64,000 bases of DNA from an uncultured Bacteroides sp. (GTDB taxonomy: Bacteria > Bacteroidota > Bacteroidia > Bacteroidales > Bacteroidaceae): assembly GCA_902388495.1 (NCBI GenBank), contig CABMPP010000001.1, forward strand, positions 248,001 through 312,000. The letters are read 5' to 3'. A program made the translations under genes and the position numbers. The notes under the pieces were generated by a model. It ran no database searches, was not told the DNA's origin, and saw only the letters and a program-made list of their open reading frames with translations. Within the stretch, counting starts at the first letter, position 1; every line of letters starts with the position of its first letter. Positions 54,270 through 63,973 of the stretch are shown here, one piece after another.

Positions 54270-55585
54270 AACGTCTCCTTTGTATTTTGACAGGTTGTTT
54301 CTGCCTTGTTTTCCCACTTCTTGCCCAGTCCAACAAGCTGATTAAAGAATTGGAAAGCAAACGCGGGGCTTTGCAACAGCAGATTGCAGAGTCCGAAACA
54401 CTCTTGATAACTACAAAGAAAGATGTAGGTAGCCAGCTGAACGGCCTGGCTGCACTGACCGGACAGATAGAAGAACGAAAGCGCTACATCCTTGCCATCA
54501 ACAGTGATGTAGAGTCCATAGAACGTGAGTTGGGCTCCCTGCAACGCCAACTGACCCGCTTGCAAAAGGATCTGCAGGACAAGAAGCAGAAGTATGAGTC
54601 GTCTGTCCAATACCTCTATAAGAATCGCTCCATTGAGGAGAAGCTGATGTTTATCTTCTCTGCCAAGAGCCTGGCACAGACCTATCGGCGTCTGCGCTAT
54701 GTGCGTGAGTATGCCACCTATCAGCGCCTGCAGGGTGAGGAAGTGCTGAAGAAGCAAGAGCAAGTGAACCGCAAAAGAACAGAGCTTCAGCAAGTGAAGG
54801 CTGCCAAGGAAAACTTACTGAAAGAGCGTGAAGAAGAAAAGCTGAAACTGGAGGCGCAGGAGAAAGAGAAAAAGACACTGGTTGCCAACTTGCAAAAGAA
54901 GCAACGTGGCTTGCAGAACGAACTTGCCAAGAAACGCCGCGAAGCCAATCAGCTCAATGCCCGCATCGACCGCCTGATAGCAGAAGAAATAGAGAAAGCC
55001 CGTAAGCGTGCCGAAGCAGAAGCACGCCGTGAGGCTGCTGCCCGTAAGAAGGCTGCCGAGAAAACAGAAAAGACCGATAAGCCTGCAACCGCTTCCACTT
55101 CTACGTCTGCAAAGCCTAAAGCTGCTCCTTTGGAAACTTACTCCATGAGCAAGGCCGACCGTGAACTGTCCGGTAACTTTGCCAGTAACCGCGGGAAACT
55201 ACCGATGCCCATTACCGGCTCTTATATCATCACCAGCCACTACGGTCAATATACCGTTGAGGGATTGCGCAACGTCAAACTGGATAATAAAGGCATTGAT
55301 ATCCAAGGTAAACCGGGAGCACAGGCCCGTGCCATATTCGACGGTAAGGTTGCCGCAGTCTTCAAGTTGAACGGGCTATTCAATATCCTGGTCCGCCACG
55401 GCAACTATATCTCCGTGTATTGTAACCTGTCTTCCGCTTCCGTAAAGCAAGGTGATGATGTCACTACCAAGCAGCCGCTCGGACAAATCTTCTCCGATGG
55501 CACCGACAATGGCCGTACAGTGCTGCACTTCCAGTTAAGAAAGGAAAAGGAGAAACTGAATCCGGAGCCGTGGTTGAACCGCTAA
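54266..55585 (+). CDS. envC: EnvC-like murein hydrolase activator (degenerate LytM)
   Basis: The 439-residue protein has a signal peptide, a long coiled coil (about residues 20-260, rich in Glu, Lys and Gln) and a C-terminal M23/LytM domain. In catalytic LytM domains zinc is held by HxxxD and HxH. Here these read NKGID and VLH, so the first His and the first His of HxH are lost, and the conserved YxHL segment reads YCNL. The domain is therefore probably an amidase activator, like E. coli EnvC, and not a hydrolase. It acts in the periplasm during division and ends the dut operon. Confidence 0.88.
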   Translation: MKRLLCILTGCFCLVFPLLAQSNKLIKELESKRGALQQQIAESETLLITTKKDVGSQLNGLAALTGQIEERKRYILAINSDVESIERELGSLQRQLTRLQKDLQDKKQKYESSVQYLYKNRSIEEKLMFIFSAKSLAQTYRRLRYVREYATYQRLQGEEVLKKQEQVNRKRTELQQVKAAKENLLKEREEEKLKLEAQEKEKKTLVANLQKKQRGLQNELAKKRREANQLNARIDRLIAEEIEKARKRAEAEARREAAARKKAAEKTEKTDKPATASTSTSAKPKAAPLETYSMSKADRELSGNFASNRGKLPMPITGSYIITSHYGQYTVEGLRNVKLDNKGIDIQGKPGAQARAIFDGKVAAVFKLNGLFNILVRHGNYISVYCNLSSASVKQGDDVTTKQPLGQIFSDGTDNGRTVLHFQLRKEKEKLNPEPWLNR

Positions 55586-55596
55586 TCGGCTGAACA

Positions 55597-56667
55597 CTAA
55601 AACTGCATGCCGTCAAGTAGCTCTAAATAAAGTGCTATCGCTTCTTCTATCTCCTTAATGAAGATAAATTCGTCAGCCGTGTGCGAGCGGGCACTCTTGC
55701 CCGGTCCCATCTTTAGTGAGGGGAAAGACATCAGTGCCTGGTCCGACAGAGTAGGGGAGCCGAAGGGAACTCGTCCCAATGAAATGGCTTTCTGTACAAT
55801 CGGGTGAGTTTCTTCCACATGCGAGGAGCTCAGGCGGAAAGAGCGTGCCTTGGCCTCGCACGTAATGTGCTTCTGTATTTCGGCAAAAAGTTCCTGGTTG
55901 GTGTAGCATTCGTTGCTGCGGATATCTACCACGAAAGTGCAGCGGTCGGGGATGACGTTGTGCTGTGTACCTGCATTGACCATCGTTACACTCATCTTTA
56001 CCGGTCCCAGCAGCGGTGACTCTTTGGCGAAGCGGTAATCGCGGAACCAGGCAATGTCGTCCAATACCTTATATATAGCATTGTCTCCTTCGTTGCGTGC
56101 AGCATGTCCCGATTTTCCATAAGCGGTAACGTCCAGCACCATCAGGCCTTTTTCTGCAATGGCGGGCTGCATTTCCGTAGGCTCTCCCACAATGGCAAAC
56201 TGTATGGGCGGCAGTTCCGGCAACACACATTCTATTCCCCCTTTGCCCGATACTTCTTCTTCGCAAGATGCCAGGAATATCATATTATAAGCCTGCGTAG
56301 TGCGGCACAGTTGCAGAAATACCTGCAACAGACTGACTACACTTGCTCCGGCATCGTTACTGCCCAGTCCGTACAACTTTCCGTTGCTCTCCAATGTTGG
56401 TGCGAACGGATCTTTTCTCCATCCATTGACGGGTTTCACCGTGTCGATATGCGAATTCAGCAGCAGCGTCGGCTTCTTCAAATCGAACATCGGACTGAGG
56501 CACCAAATGTTGTTACCTTTTCTTCCCGTCTCCATTCCCTGCATTTCGATGTAATTCTGCAGACAATCTGCTGCCTTTTCTTCATCGCGACTTATTGAAG
56601 GAATGGATATTAGCGACTTGAGGAGTCCGGCAGCTTCGGTTACAAGGGTTGGTATGTCATTTATCAT
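55597..56667 (-). CDS. M20-family metallo-deacylase (ArgE/DapE-like)
   Basis: The 356-residue zinc enzyme starts at 56667 (MINDIPTLVTEAAGLLKSL) rather than at the longer open frame. The M20 motifs LLLNSHIDTVKPVNGW with the first metal His, YGLGSNDAGASVVSL with the bridging Asp, and SCEEEVSGKGG with the catalytic Glu pair are present. Family members deacylate N-acyl ornithine or succinyl-diaminopimelate. The closest role is in arginine synthesis as an ArgE/ArgE'-type deacylase, but substrate choice is not readable here. It is convergent with envC, separated by 11 bp. Confidence 0.88.
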   Translation of the reverse strand: MINDIPTLVTEAAGLLKSLISIPSISRDEEKAADCLQNYIEMQGMETGRKGNNIWCLSPMFDLKKPTLLLNSHIDTVKPVNGWRKDPFAPTLESNGKLYGLGSNDAGASVVSLLQVFLQLCRTTQAYNMIFLASCEEEVSGKGGIECVLPELPPIQFAIVGEPTEMQPAIAEKGLMVLDVTAYGKSGHAARNEGDNAIYKVLDDIAWFRDYRFAKESPLLGPVKMSVTMVNAGTQHNVIPDRCTFVVDIRSNECYTNQELFAEIQKHITCEAKARSFRLSSSHVEETHPIVQKAISLGRVPFGSPTLSDQALMSFPSLKMGPGKSARSHTADEFIFIKEIEEAIALYLELLDGMQF

Positions 56668-56699
56668 ATTGCGTATGTATTTAATGGATAATTTAAGCA

Positions 56700-56707
56700 C
56701 AAATCTA
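56700..56707 (-). promoter_or_regulatory. -7 box for the M20 deacylase gene
   Basis: On the minus strand TAGATTTG matches the -7 consensus, 32 bp before the start at 56667. A TTG lies 24 bases further upstream, slightly beyond the normal spacing. Confidence 0.45.
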
Positions 56708-56838
56708 CGAATGTTTTTTTAATAAATATGTCAATTTTGTGAATATTTGGCAGATTGCTACGACGAAAGCCAGATGACAAAAGTATGCAAAAAAGAGATT
56801 ATTTCTTTGCTTTATGATGGTAATACTTATAATATTTT

Positions 56839-56846
56839 TATATTTG
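56839..56846 (+). promoter_or_regulatory. -7 box for the second SusC/SusD pair
   Basis: TATATTTG followed by CAC matches the -7 consensus, 97 bp before the SusC start at 56944. No well-placed -33 was found. The leader of about 90 bases leaves room for post-transcriptional control. Confidence 0.4.
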
Positions 56847-56943
56847 CACCCGATTTCATGAAAAAATGTTTTAAATGTCAAAGATAACTTCTGGTTGATG
56901 ATTACTGCGCGACGGAGTATTTATTAATATATATTACACATTT

Positions 56944-59900
56944 ATGAATAGATTTATTGGATTATTCTGTGGGCTCTTCTTGTGCCTTGCTACCTATGCG
57001 CAAGAAATCACAGTCAAAGGTAAGGTTACTGCTCAAGGCGAAGAAATGCCAGGGGTAACTGTAATGGTGAAAGGTAGTAGTGGAATAGGTACGATTACCT
57101 CAGTAGATGGTACCTATTCAATAAAAGTCGATGCAAAAGGAACCTTGGTTTTTTCCTATATCGGCTATGAAACAGTGGAAGCGCCTGTAGGAAACAGGCA
57201 GACTGTAAACGTGGAGCTGAAAGAAGCTTCATTGACTGTAGATGAGGTGGTTATTACCGTTCCCTATGGTACTGCTAAGAAATCAACGTTTACCGGTTCG
57301 GCCGGCGTGGTAGATAAGAAGATTATCGCATCCTCCCAAGTAAGTAGTGTATCGAAGGCTTTGCAAGGAAGTGTGGCTGGTTTGCAGTCATTCTCTACCA
57401 GCGGTCAGCCGGGCGAAGATGCCAGCATCTATATACGTGGTGTCGGTTCGGTCAATGCATCGACTACTCCGCTTTATGTAGTGGATGGTGTGCCTTACGA
57501 CGGAGCCCTGTCTTCTATTTCTTCACAAGATATCGCTTCTGTTACGGTATTGAAAGATGCTGCTGCCGCTACGTTGTACGGTTCGCGTGCTGCTAACGGT
57601 GTGATCATGATTACTACCAAGCAAGGCTCCGAGTCTGCACCTACCATTGAGTTGTCGGCCAAGTACGGTTTCTCAAGCCGTGCGGTGAGAGATTACGACC
57701 AGGTAAGTACCAATGATTATTTCATGTTGCAATGGGAAGCCATGCGCAACAAGTATATGGATGACAAGCATTCGGCAGAAGATGCAGCACAAAGAGCTTC
57801 TTCCGAACTGGCATCGCTGCTCGGTATCAATCCTTATGGCAGCAAGTATCCCCAGCCGGTAGGTCTGGATGGCAAGTTGGTTGCCGGAGCTACTCCGTTG
57901 TGGAATGATGATTGGGAAGATGCTTTGACGCAGAATGCCCATTACGCAGACTTGAGTGCCCGTATTTCCGGTGGTAACAAGACTACGAAATATTATTTCT
58001 CCCTGGGCTACCTGGATGACCAAGGTGCTTACATCTGTTCCGGTTTCAAACGCTACACGCTGCGTATGAACATCACTTCGAATCTGCGCAAATGGTTGCA
58101 GGTAGGTTTGAATGCTTCCGGTACTCACTCTGCACAGGACTATCCGAAGCAGAACGATACAGCCATCGGTAATGTGGTATTGGCTGCACGTGCATTGCCC
58201 TCATTCTATCCGGTGTACGAACGCGATCCTGATACCGGTGCGTACTTGCGCGATGATGACGGAAACAAAATCTACGATTACGGTAAGTACCGTAAGGGCT
58301 CCTATAATGGTTACAACTTTGTCCAGTCCATGCCTTATGACAAGCATGAGATAAAACGTGATGCAGCCTCCGTCCGCGGATTCCTTCAGATTACTCCGAT
58401 TGAAGGATTGAGCTACAAGATGTCAATGAACGTTGACTATAACAGCAAGTTCTCACACGATTATTCAAATCCTACTTATGGAAAGGAACCTCTGGTAGGT
58501 TCTGTTAGCAAGTCCAATTACCGTACTACGGGTATGACATTCAACAACGTAATCAACTGGGAGCGTACTTTCGATGAAAAGCATCAGGTTCGCGTGATGG
58601 CGGGACAAGAATATTATGAATACAATACTTCCAATTTCAGCGGTTCGCGTTCGGGCGTTATTTCCGACGGTTACTATGAGCCGGACGTAGCTTCTACACT
58701 GACCGGTTTTGGCGGAAACAGCGACCAGTATAAGTTGCTGAGTTATTTCGGAAGTGCCGAATACTCCTTCAAGCAGAAATATTTCGTGTCGGCATCTATA
58801 CGTACCGACGGTTCGTCACGTTTCCACCCCGATAATCGCTGGGGAACATTCTGGTCATTCGGTGGATCCTGGAGAATCTCACAGGAGAAGTTCATGGAAG
58901 CAGCTGCCGATAGCTGGTTGTCCAACTTGAGCCTCCGTGCCAGCTATGGTGCCCAGGGTAATGATAACGTAGGCTACTATGCTTACCCTGAGCTGTACAG
59001 AATCGGCAGCTTCCTGGGCGAAACCACTTTGCATGCTTCCCGTCTGGAAACTCCCGACCTGACTTGGGAAACCAACTTGAACCTGAATATCGGTCTGGAC
59101 TTCGGATTCCTGAACAACCGCATTAACGGTACGATTGAGTACTTCAACCGTGCTTCCAAAGACCTGCTGTTCAGCCGCGACTTGATTCCTTCTTCAGGTT
59201 TCAGCTCAATCGATGCCAACATCGGTAAGCTGAAGAACTACGGTTGGGAATTCACGGTAAACGGTACTCCGGTTCTTACCAAAGACTGGAAATGGGTGTT
59301 GTCTGTCAATGCCACCACTTATAAGAACAAGATTGTAGAACTGCCTACCGAGGTGATGTGGAACAGTTCGAAGAAATGGGTTGTAGGCGGTTCGCTTTAC
59401 GACTACTGGCTGTACGAATGGGCCGGTGTAAATCCTGAGAACGGTGATGCACAGTGGGCCTATTACGACAAAGAAGGAAACAGACACGTGACCAATAACT
59501 ATTCAGAATTGAATTCGGATTACAAAGTGAAGTGTGGCAGTTCATTGCCCAAGGTGAGCGGTGGCTTCCAATCCGACCTTACCTGGAAGAACCTCTCTTT
59601 ATCGGCAATGTTTGCTTATGCCATTGGTGGAAAGGTATATAACAATGATATCACGATGTTGATGCGAGTAAATGGCGGTAATGGCGACACGATGAGCAAA
59701 GAGCTTCTGAACCGTTGGACGCCTGAGAATAGAAATACAGACGTACCCCGTCTGGTCCAGGAAGGAACGAGCAAGTTTACTTCTGCTTCTACCCGCTGGT
59801 TGGTCGACCGTTCTTTCCTGCGTCTGAAAACGCTTACCTTGAATTACAACTTGCCGAAGGCCTGGTTACATACAATGACCATCAAAGATGCGAGCGTGTT

Positions 59901-60033
59901 TGTACAGGGCGAGAACCTGCTGACATTCAGCAAGCAACAAGGTCTGGATCCCGAACAACCCATCAGCGGTTCGGTTTCTTACCGTTATCCGGCCATGAAA
60001 ACATTCTCATTCGGTATTAATGTGAAACTCTAA
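56944..60033 (+). CDS. SusC/RagA TonB-dependent receptor
   Basis: The 1029-residue outer-membrane protein has a signal peptide (about 1-19), then a carboxypeptidase-regulatory-like domain (KGKVTAQGEEMPGVTVMVKG), the SusC plug with ATLYGSRAANGVIMITTKQG, and a large barrel. Unlike the 20848 protein it has no STN domain, so it is not coupled to a FecR/sigma relay. Only susD follows, with no enzyme genes, so the pair may import small or host-derived compounds such as peptides. The substrate is unknown. Confidence 0.93.
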   Translation: MNRFIGLFCGLFLCLATYAQEITVKGKVTAQGEEMPGVTVMVKGSSGIGTITSVDGTYSIKVDAKGTLVFSYIGYETVEAPVGNRQTVNVELKEASLTVDEVVITVPYGTAKKSTFTGSAGVVDKKIIASSQVSSVSKALQGSVAGLQSFSTSGQPGEDASIYIRGVGSVNASTTPLYVVDGVPYDGALSSISSQDIASVTVLKDAAAATLYGSRAANGVIMITTKQGSESAPTIELSAKYGFSSRAVRDYDQVSTNDYFMLQWEAMRNKYMDDKHSAEDAAQRASSELASLLGINPYGSKYPQPVGLDGKLVAGATPLWNDDWEDALTQNAHYADLSARISGGNKTTKYYFSLGYLDDQGAYICSGFKRYTLRMNITSNLRKWLQVGLNASGTHSAQDYPKQNDTAIGNVVLAARALPSFYPVYERDPDTGAYLRDDDGNKIYDYGKYRKGSYNGYNFVQSMPYDKHEIKRDAASVRGFLQITPIEGLSYKMSMNVDYNSKFSHDYSNPTYGKEPLVGSVSKSNYRTTGMTFNNVINWERTFDEKHQVRVMAGQEYYEYNTSNFSGSRSGVISDGYYEPDVASTLTGFGGNSDQYKLLSYFGSAEYSFKQKYFVSASIRTDGSSRFHPDNRWGTFWSFGGSWRISQEKFMEAAADSWLSNLSLRASYGAQGNDNVGYYAYPELYRIGSFLGETTLHASRLETPDLTWETNLNLNIGLDFGFLNNRINGTIEYFNRASKDLLFSRDLIPSSGFSSIDANIGKLKNYGWEFTVNGTPVLTKDWKWVLSVNATTYKNKIVELPTEVMWNSSKKWVVGGSLYDYWLYEWAGVNPENGDAQWAYYDKEGNRHVTNNYSELNSDYKVKCGSSLPKVSGGFQSDLTWKNLSLSAMFAYAIGGKVYNNDITMLMRVNGGNGDTMSKELLNRWTPENRNTDVPRLVQEGTSKFTSASTRWLVDRSFLRLKTLTLNYNLPKAWLHTMTIKDASVFVQGENLLTFSKQQGLDPEQPISGSVSYRYPAMKTFSFGINVKL

Positions 60034-60034
60034 A

Positions 60035-61609
60035 ATGAAGACGACTATGAAGATAGATATTAAAAAGATATGTGTCGCTGTTTTAGCGATGTGCATGGTG
60101 ACTGCATGTGATTTGGATACCTCCCCTACGGTTTCGCTCGATGCCAGTGGCGTATATAAAGATACGAAAAATGCTGAGCGCGTGTTGAGAGGAGTATGGA
60201 ACTATGTATTTAATGAAGGCCTCAGTTATGCTTCTCTGGGATATGGTACTATTATGTTGAGCGACGACTTTGCCGGTTCCGACGCGGTAAGAACTTTAAG
60301 CTACGGACTCTCTGCCAGCTACAATCTGACGAACGGATACTCGCGAGGCGAACATTGCCGTGCGTTGTGGGATTTGATGTACGACCCGATCAACAACTGT
60401 AACGCCATCCTGAAGCATATCGACGACGTTTCCGGTTCCAAGGAAGAGAAAGACCGTATCAAAGGACAGACTTATGCCAGCCGTGCTTTCATGTACCTGG
60501 TACTGGCTTCCCACTACTCTTTTGCCATCGACAAAGACCCGGATGCTGTCTGCGTGCCTATTTATACCGAACCTACGGACTACAATCAGGCGGTCAACGG
60601 ACAACCGGCCGCCAGTGTTTCCGAAGTATATGCCCAGGTTCTCAGCGACTTGAAGAATGCGCTGGAGCTGATCCCCGAGAACTATTCGCATGGCAATGAT
60701 GCAACCAAGCAATATCAGATAGACCATTTGGTGGCATTGGGTCTGATGGCACGTGCCAGCCTGTATGCCCGTCACTGGGACGATGCCTACAAATATGCAA
60801 CGGCTGCTTTGGCCATCAACCCTTACCTGATGAACGAAGAAGAGTACAAGAGCGGCTTCAACGACTACACTAACAAGGAATGGATGTGGAGCTTGTCATG
60901 CACGATCGATGACAATGACCCCTGCTACCTGTTCTACTTTAAAGACTGTACGCCCGAGAGCGGTGGCTACACCAGCCTCAATACCGACCCCTATTTCAAG
61001 GAAAAACTTGATGACACCGACTATCGTAAAGACTTGTTCAACTGGGGACAGACTGCTTATCAGGATTGGGCTCTGCTGAATAACAAGTTCAGATTCAAGG
61101 ATATCGAGAACATGCTGGGAGATATCGTCATGATGCGTACCTCGGAAATGTATCTGATTAAGGCTGAAGCTGCCGCACACATTGCAGGCAAAGAAAGCGA
61201 AGCGCAACAAACCTTACAGATAATGCGCGATGCCCGTACCAAAGCCGGAATGAAGGCCAGGACCGTAACAGAAACCGGTGAGGCTCTGATTAAGGAAATC
61301 TGGATGGAACGCCGCAGAGAGTTGTGGGGCGAAGGCTTCTCGTTGGTGGACATTATCCGCAACCAGCAGCCGGTAGAGCGCAAGGAGTATAACGGTATTG
61401 CCACCAAGCCCGACGGTACTCCGATTCTGGATAAAGATGGCAAGACCATTCCCGTGAAAGGCCATACCATCACCAGCCTGCCCGACAAGACGGACTTTGT
61501 TCCCAACAGCATATACTATTTGCTTCGCATTCCCGAAAAGGAAGAACTGCAGAATCCGGTTCTTTACTCTAAACACCCGAAACTTCCCGAATACGTATTA
61601 GAAAAGTAA
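60035..61609 (+). CDS. SusD/RagB nutrient-binding lipoprotein
   Basis: The 524-residue lipoprotein has its lipobox Cys near residue 22 (MVTACDLDTSPT). The SusD N-terminal domain has QTYASRAFMYLVLASHYSFA and the C-terminal part has EIWMERRRELWGEGFSLVDIIR, both typical. It partners the SusC protein encoded one base upstream and ends at a terminator hairpin. Confidence 0.92.
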   Translation: MKTTMKIDIKKICVAVLAMCMVTACDLDTSPTVSLDASGVYKDTKNAERVLRGVWNYVFNEGLSYASLGYGTIMLSDDFAGSDAVRTLSYGLSASYNLTNGYSRGEHCRALWDLMYDPINNCNAILKHIDDVSGSKEEKDRIKGQTYASRAFMYLVLASHYSFAIDKDPDAVCVPIYTEPTDYNQAVNGQPAASVSEVYAQVLSDLKNALELIPENYSHGNDATKQYQIDHLVALGLMARASLYARHWDDAYKYATAALAINPYLMNEEEYKSGFNDYTNKEWMWSLSCTIDDNDPCYLFYFKDCTPESGGYTSLNTDPYFKEKLDDTDYRKDLFNWGQTAYQDWALLNNKFRFKDIENMLGDIVMMRTSEMYLIKAEAAAHIAGKESEAQQTLQIMRDARTKAGMKARTVTETGEALIKEIWMERRRELWGEGFSLVDIIRNQQPVERKEYNGIATKPDGTPILDKDGKTIPVKGHTITSLPDKTDFVPNSIYYLLRIPEKEELQNPVLYSKHPKLPEYVLEK

Positions 61610-61630
61610 ACGGAACGTTTCATAAGATTC

Positions 61631-61687
61631 ATTACTCCTTCCTGCTGCAAGCATCTGCTGAAGACCTTGCCGGCGGGGAGGAGTAAT
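61631..61687 (+). terminator. Hairpin terminator of the second SusC/SusD pair
   Basis: ATTACTCCTTCC pairs with GGGGAGGAGTAAT across a loop of about 30 bases with small imperfections. It begins 21 bp after the susD stop and is followed by a short T-rich stretch. Confidence 0.6.
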
Positions 61688-61772
61688 TCATTTATAGGGT
61701 TGGCGTAGCTCCCCTATAAACGCTCTTATTGAAAAAGAGCCCTGAAAACTAAATTGTTTCAGATGAAACTAT

Positions 61773-61780
61773 TACCTTTG
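61773..61780 (+). promoter_or_regulatory. -7 box for the acyl-CoA synthetase gene
   Basis: TACCTTTG followed by CAC is a full match to the -7 consensus, 26 bp before the start at 61807. The nearest TTG (61754-61756) is 16 bases away, a little short of the usual spacing. Confidence 0.5.
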
Positions 61781-61806
61781 CACCGTATTTACCAATTCAT
61801 AAAGTT

Positions 61807-63612
61807 ATGACTTATCATCATTTATCTGTCCTGATACACCGCCAGGCAGAGAAGTATGGAGACAAAGTTGCCTTGAAATACAGGGACTACGAGACTGCAA
61901 GATGGATACCGATATCCTGGAACGAGTTCTCTCAAACCATACACCAGACAGCCAATGCGATGGCAGCGCTGGGGATAGAGGTGCAAGAAAATATCGGCCT
62001 CTTCTCTCAAAACAAGCCGGAATGTCTTTATGCCGATTTCGCTGCATTTGCCAACCGCGCGGTGACCATACCCCTGTATGCCACCAGCTCCGCAGCCCAG
62101 GCGCAATATATCATCGACGATGCCCAGATACGCTATGTGTTCGTGGGCGAACAATACCAGTACGATGCCGCTTTCAGTATCTTCGGCTTCTGCCGCTCCC
62201 TGCAACAGCTGATTATCTTCGACCGTGCCGTCGTAAAAGATCCCCGCGACATGACCTCCATCTACTACGATGAATTCCTGGCGATGGGCGAAGACCTGAA
62301 GTACAGCGTCGTTGTAGACGAGCGCACCTCCGAGGCTTCGGACGACGACCTTGCCAACATCCTCTATACCTCCGGTACCACGGGCGAGCCGAAAGGCGTC
62401 ATGCTCCACCACTTCAACTACCGCGAAGCCCTGCGCATCCACGACATCCGCCTTCCCTTCATGACCGACCAGGACGTCTCCATGAACTTCCTCCCGCTGA
62501 CGCACGTCTTCGAGAAAGCCTGGACCTACCTCTGCCTCCACCGGGGCGTGCAGGTATGCGTCAACCTCCGTCCGGCGGACATCCAGACCACCATCAAGGA
62601 GATACGCCCCACGCTGATGTGCAGCGTCCCCCGTTTCTGGGAGAAGGTCTATGCTGGCGTACAAGAGAAGATAGCACAGGAAACCGGCTTGCGGAGAGCA
62701 ATGATGCTGGACGCCATCAAGGTAGGGCGCATCCACAACATCGACTACCTGCGCCAGGGCAAGACTCCCCCTATGCTGCTCCACCTGAAGTACAAGTTCT
62801 ACGAAAAGACCATATACGCCCTGCTGAAGAAGACCATCGGTATAGAGAACGGCAACTTCTTCCCCACAGCCGGTGCTGCCGTATCCGATGAAATCTGCGA
62901 GTTTGTGCACTCGGTAGGCATCAACATGGTGGTGGGTTACGGCCTGACGGAATCTACGGCTACCGTCTCCTGCTTCCTCAACGAGGGCTACGAGATCGGC
63001 TCCGTGGGCACAGTGATGCCCGGTGTGGAGGTGAAGATCGGCGAAAACAACGAGATACTTCTTCGTGGCAAGACCATCACCACCGGCTACTACAAGAAGC
63101 CGGAAGCTACTGCCGCTGCCATCGACCCGGACGGTTGGTTCCATACCGGCGATGCCGGCTATCTGAAAGAAGATCATCTGTACCTCACCGAGCGCATCAA
63201 GGACTTGTTCAAGACCTCGAACGGAAAGTACATCTCTCCGCAAGTGCTGGAAACGAAGCTCGCCATCGACCGCTACATCGACCAGATAGCCATCATAGCC
63301 GATGAGCGCAAGTTTGTTTCTGCCCTCATCGTTCCCGTCTACGGTTTGGTGAAGGACTATGCCAAAGAGAAAGGCATTGCATACGGCAACATGGAAGAGC
63401 TCTTGCAGCATCCCAAGATACAAGCCTTGTTCCGTGCCCGCATCGACACCCTGCAACAGCAGTTTGCCCACTACGAGCAGGTGAAGCGCTTTACCCTGCT
63501 CTCCGAGCCGTTCAGCATGGAGCGTGGCGAACTGACCAATACCTTGAAGCTGAAACGTCCCGTCGTGGCGAAGAACTACAAGGAGCAGATTGATAAGATG
63601 TACGAAGAATAA
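61807..63612 (+). CDS. Long-chain fatty acid--CoA ligase (AMP-dependent)
   Basis: This 601-residue adenylate-forming enzyme activates fatty acids to acyl-CoA through an acyl-AMP intermediate. The P-loop-like motif YTSGTTGEPKG is at about 188-198. VGYGLTESTATVSC gives the A5 region, GWFHTGDAGYLKEDHLYLTERIKDLFKTSNGKYISP covers A7 to A8, and the last residues carry the catalytic Lys segment ending NTLKLKRP. The family is FadD/FAA-like and probably membrane-associated. It is monocistronic with its own promoter and terminator. Confidence 0.94.
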   Translation: MTYHHLSVLIHRQAEKYGDKVALKYRDYETARWIPISWNEFSQTIHQTANAMAALGIEVQENIGLFSQNKPECLYADFAAFANRAVTIPLYATSSAAQAQYIIDDAQIRYVFVGEQYQYDAAFSIFGFCRSLQQLIIFDRAVVKDPRDMTSIYYDEFLAMGEDLKYSVVVDERTSEASDDDLANILYTSGTTGEPKGVMLHHFNYREALRIHDIRLPFMTDQDVSMNFLPLTHVFEKAWTYLCLHRGVQVCVNLRPADIQTTIKEIRPTLMCSVPRFWEKVYAGVQEKIAQETGLRRAMMLDAIKVGRIHNIDYLRQGKTPPMLLHLKYKFYEKTIYALLKKTIGIENGNFFPTAGAAVSDEICEFVHSVGINMVVGYGLTESTATVSCFLNEGYEIGSVGTVMPGVEVKIGENNEILLRGKTITTGYYKKPEATAAAIDPDGWFHTGDAGYLKEDHLYLTERIKDLFKTSNGKYISPQVLETKLAIDRYIDQIAIIADERKFVSALIVPVYGLVKDYAKEKGIAYGNMEELLQHPKIQALFRARIDTLQQQFAHYEQVKRFTLLSEPFSMERGELTNTLKLKRPVVAKNYKEQIDKMYEE

Positions 63613-63656
63613 CCCTCCGTTGCAAGCAACTTATTAGCCTGACGGCTGAAACATAC

Positions 63657-63696
63657 GGGCCGGACAGCGGGAAGACTATTCCCTGTTGTCCGGCTC
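63657..63696 (+). terminator. Hairpin terminator of the acyl-CoA synthetase gene
   Basis: GGGCCGGACAGCGGGAA pairs with TTCCCTGTTGTCCGGCTC with small internal mismatches, forming a long GC-rich stem across a short loop. A T-rich tail (TCTATTTG) follows. Confidence 0.75.
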
Positions 63697-63715
63697 TCTA
63701 TTTGTACTCATGCAC

Positions 63716-63772
63716 AAGATGGCATCTTATGTTGCTCAAGATGGCATCTTATGCTACACAAGATGGCATCTT
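63716..63772. repeat. 22-bp-period array D with palindromic core
   Basis: The near-palindrome AAGATGGCATCTT occurs at 63716, 63738 and 63760, an exact 22-bp period. The intervening bases vary. It is directly followed by array E, which has another unit of the same period. Confidence 0.8.
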
Positions 63773-63790
63773 GTGCAGTACATCCAGTAG

Positions 63791-63902
63791 TGTTCAATCC
63801 GACAAGTAATAGTGTTCTGTCCGATAACAAATAATGTTCTGCAGGACAGCAAGCAATGTTCCGGGCAACAGCAAGTAATGTTCCGCAGCACAACAAATAA
63901 TG
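63791..63902. repeat. 22-bp-period array E
   Basis: TGTTC/TGTTT heads units at 63791, 63813, 63835, 63857, 63879 and 63901, an exact 22-bp period. Most units end AACAAATAA or AGCAAGTAA. There are no unique spacers, so it is not a CRISPR array. Confidence 0.8.
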
Positions 63903-63942
63903 TTTGCCTTATCTTTTGCAGGAAACGATGCGCCGATTTTTC

Positions 63943-63973
63943 TTTGCTTAATTAATTGTTTGTGTTATCTTTG
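63943..63973 (+). promoter_or_regulatory. Promoter of the gene entering at the right edge
   Basis: TTTG (63943-63946), 19 bases, then TATCTTTG (63966-63973) matches the -33/-7 consensus exactly. The ATG at 63994 begins a gene of which only two codons are visible, so no product can be named. Confidence 0.7.
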
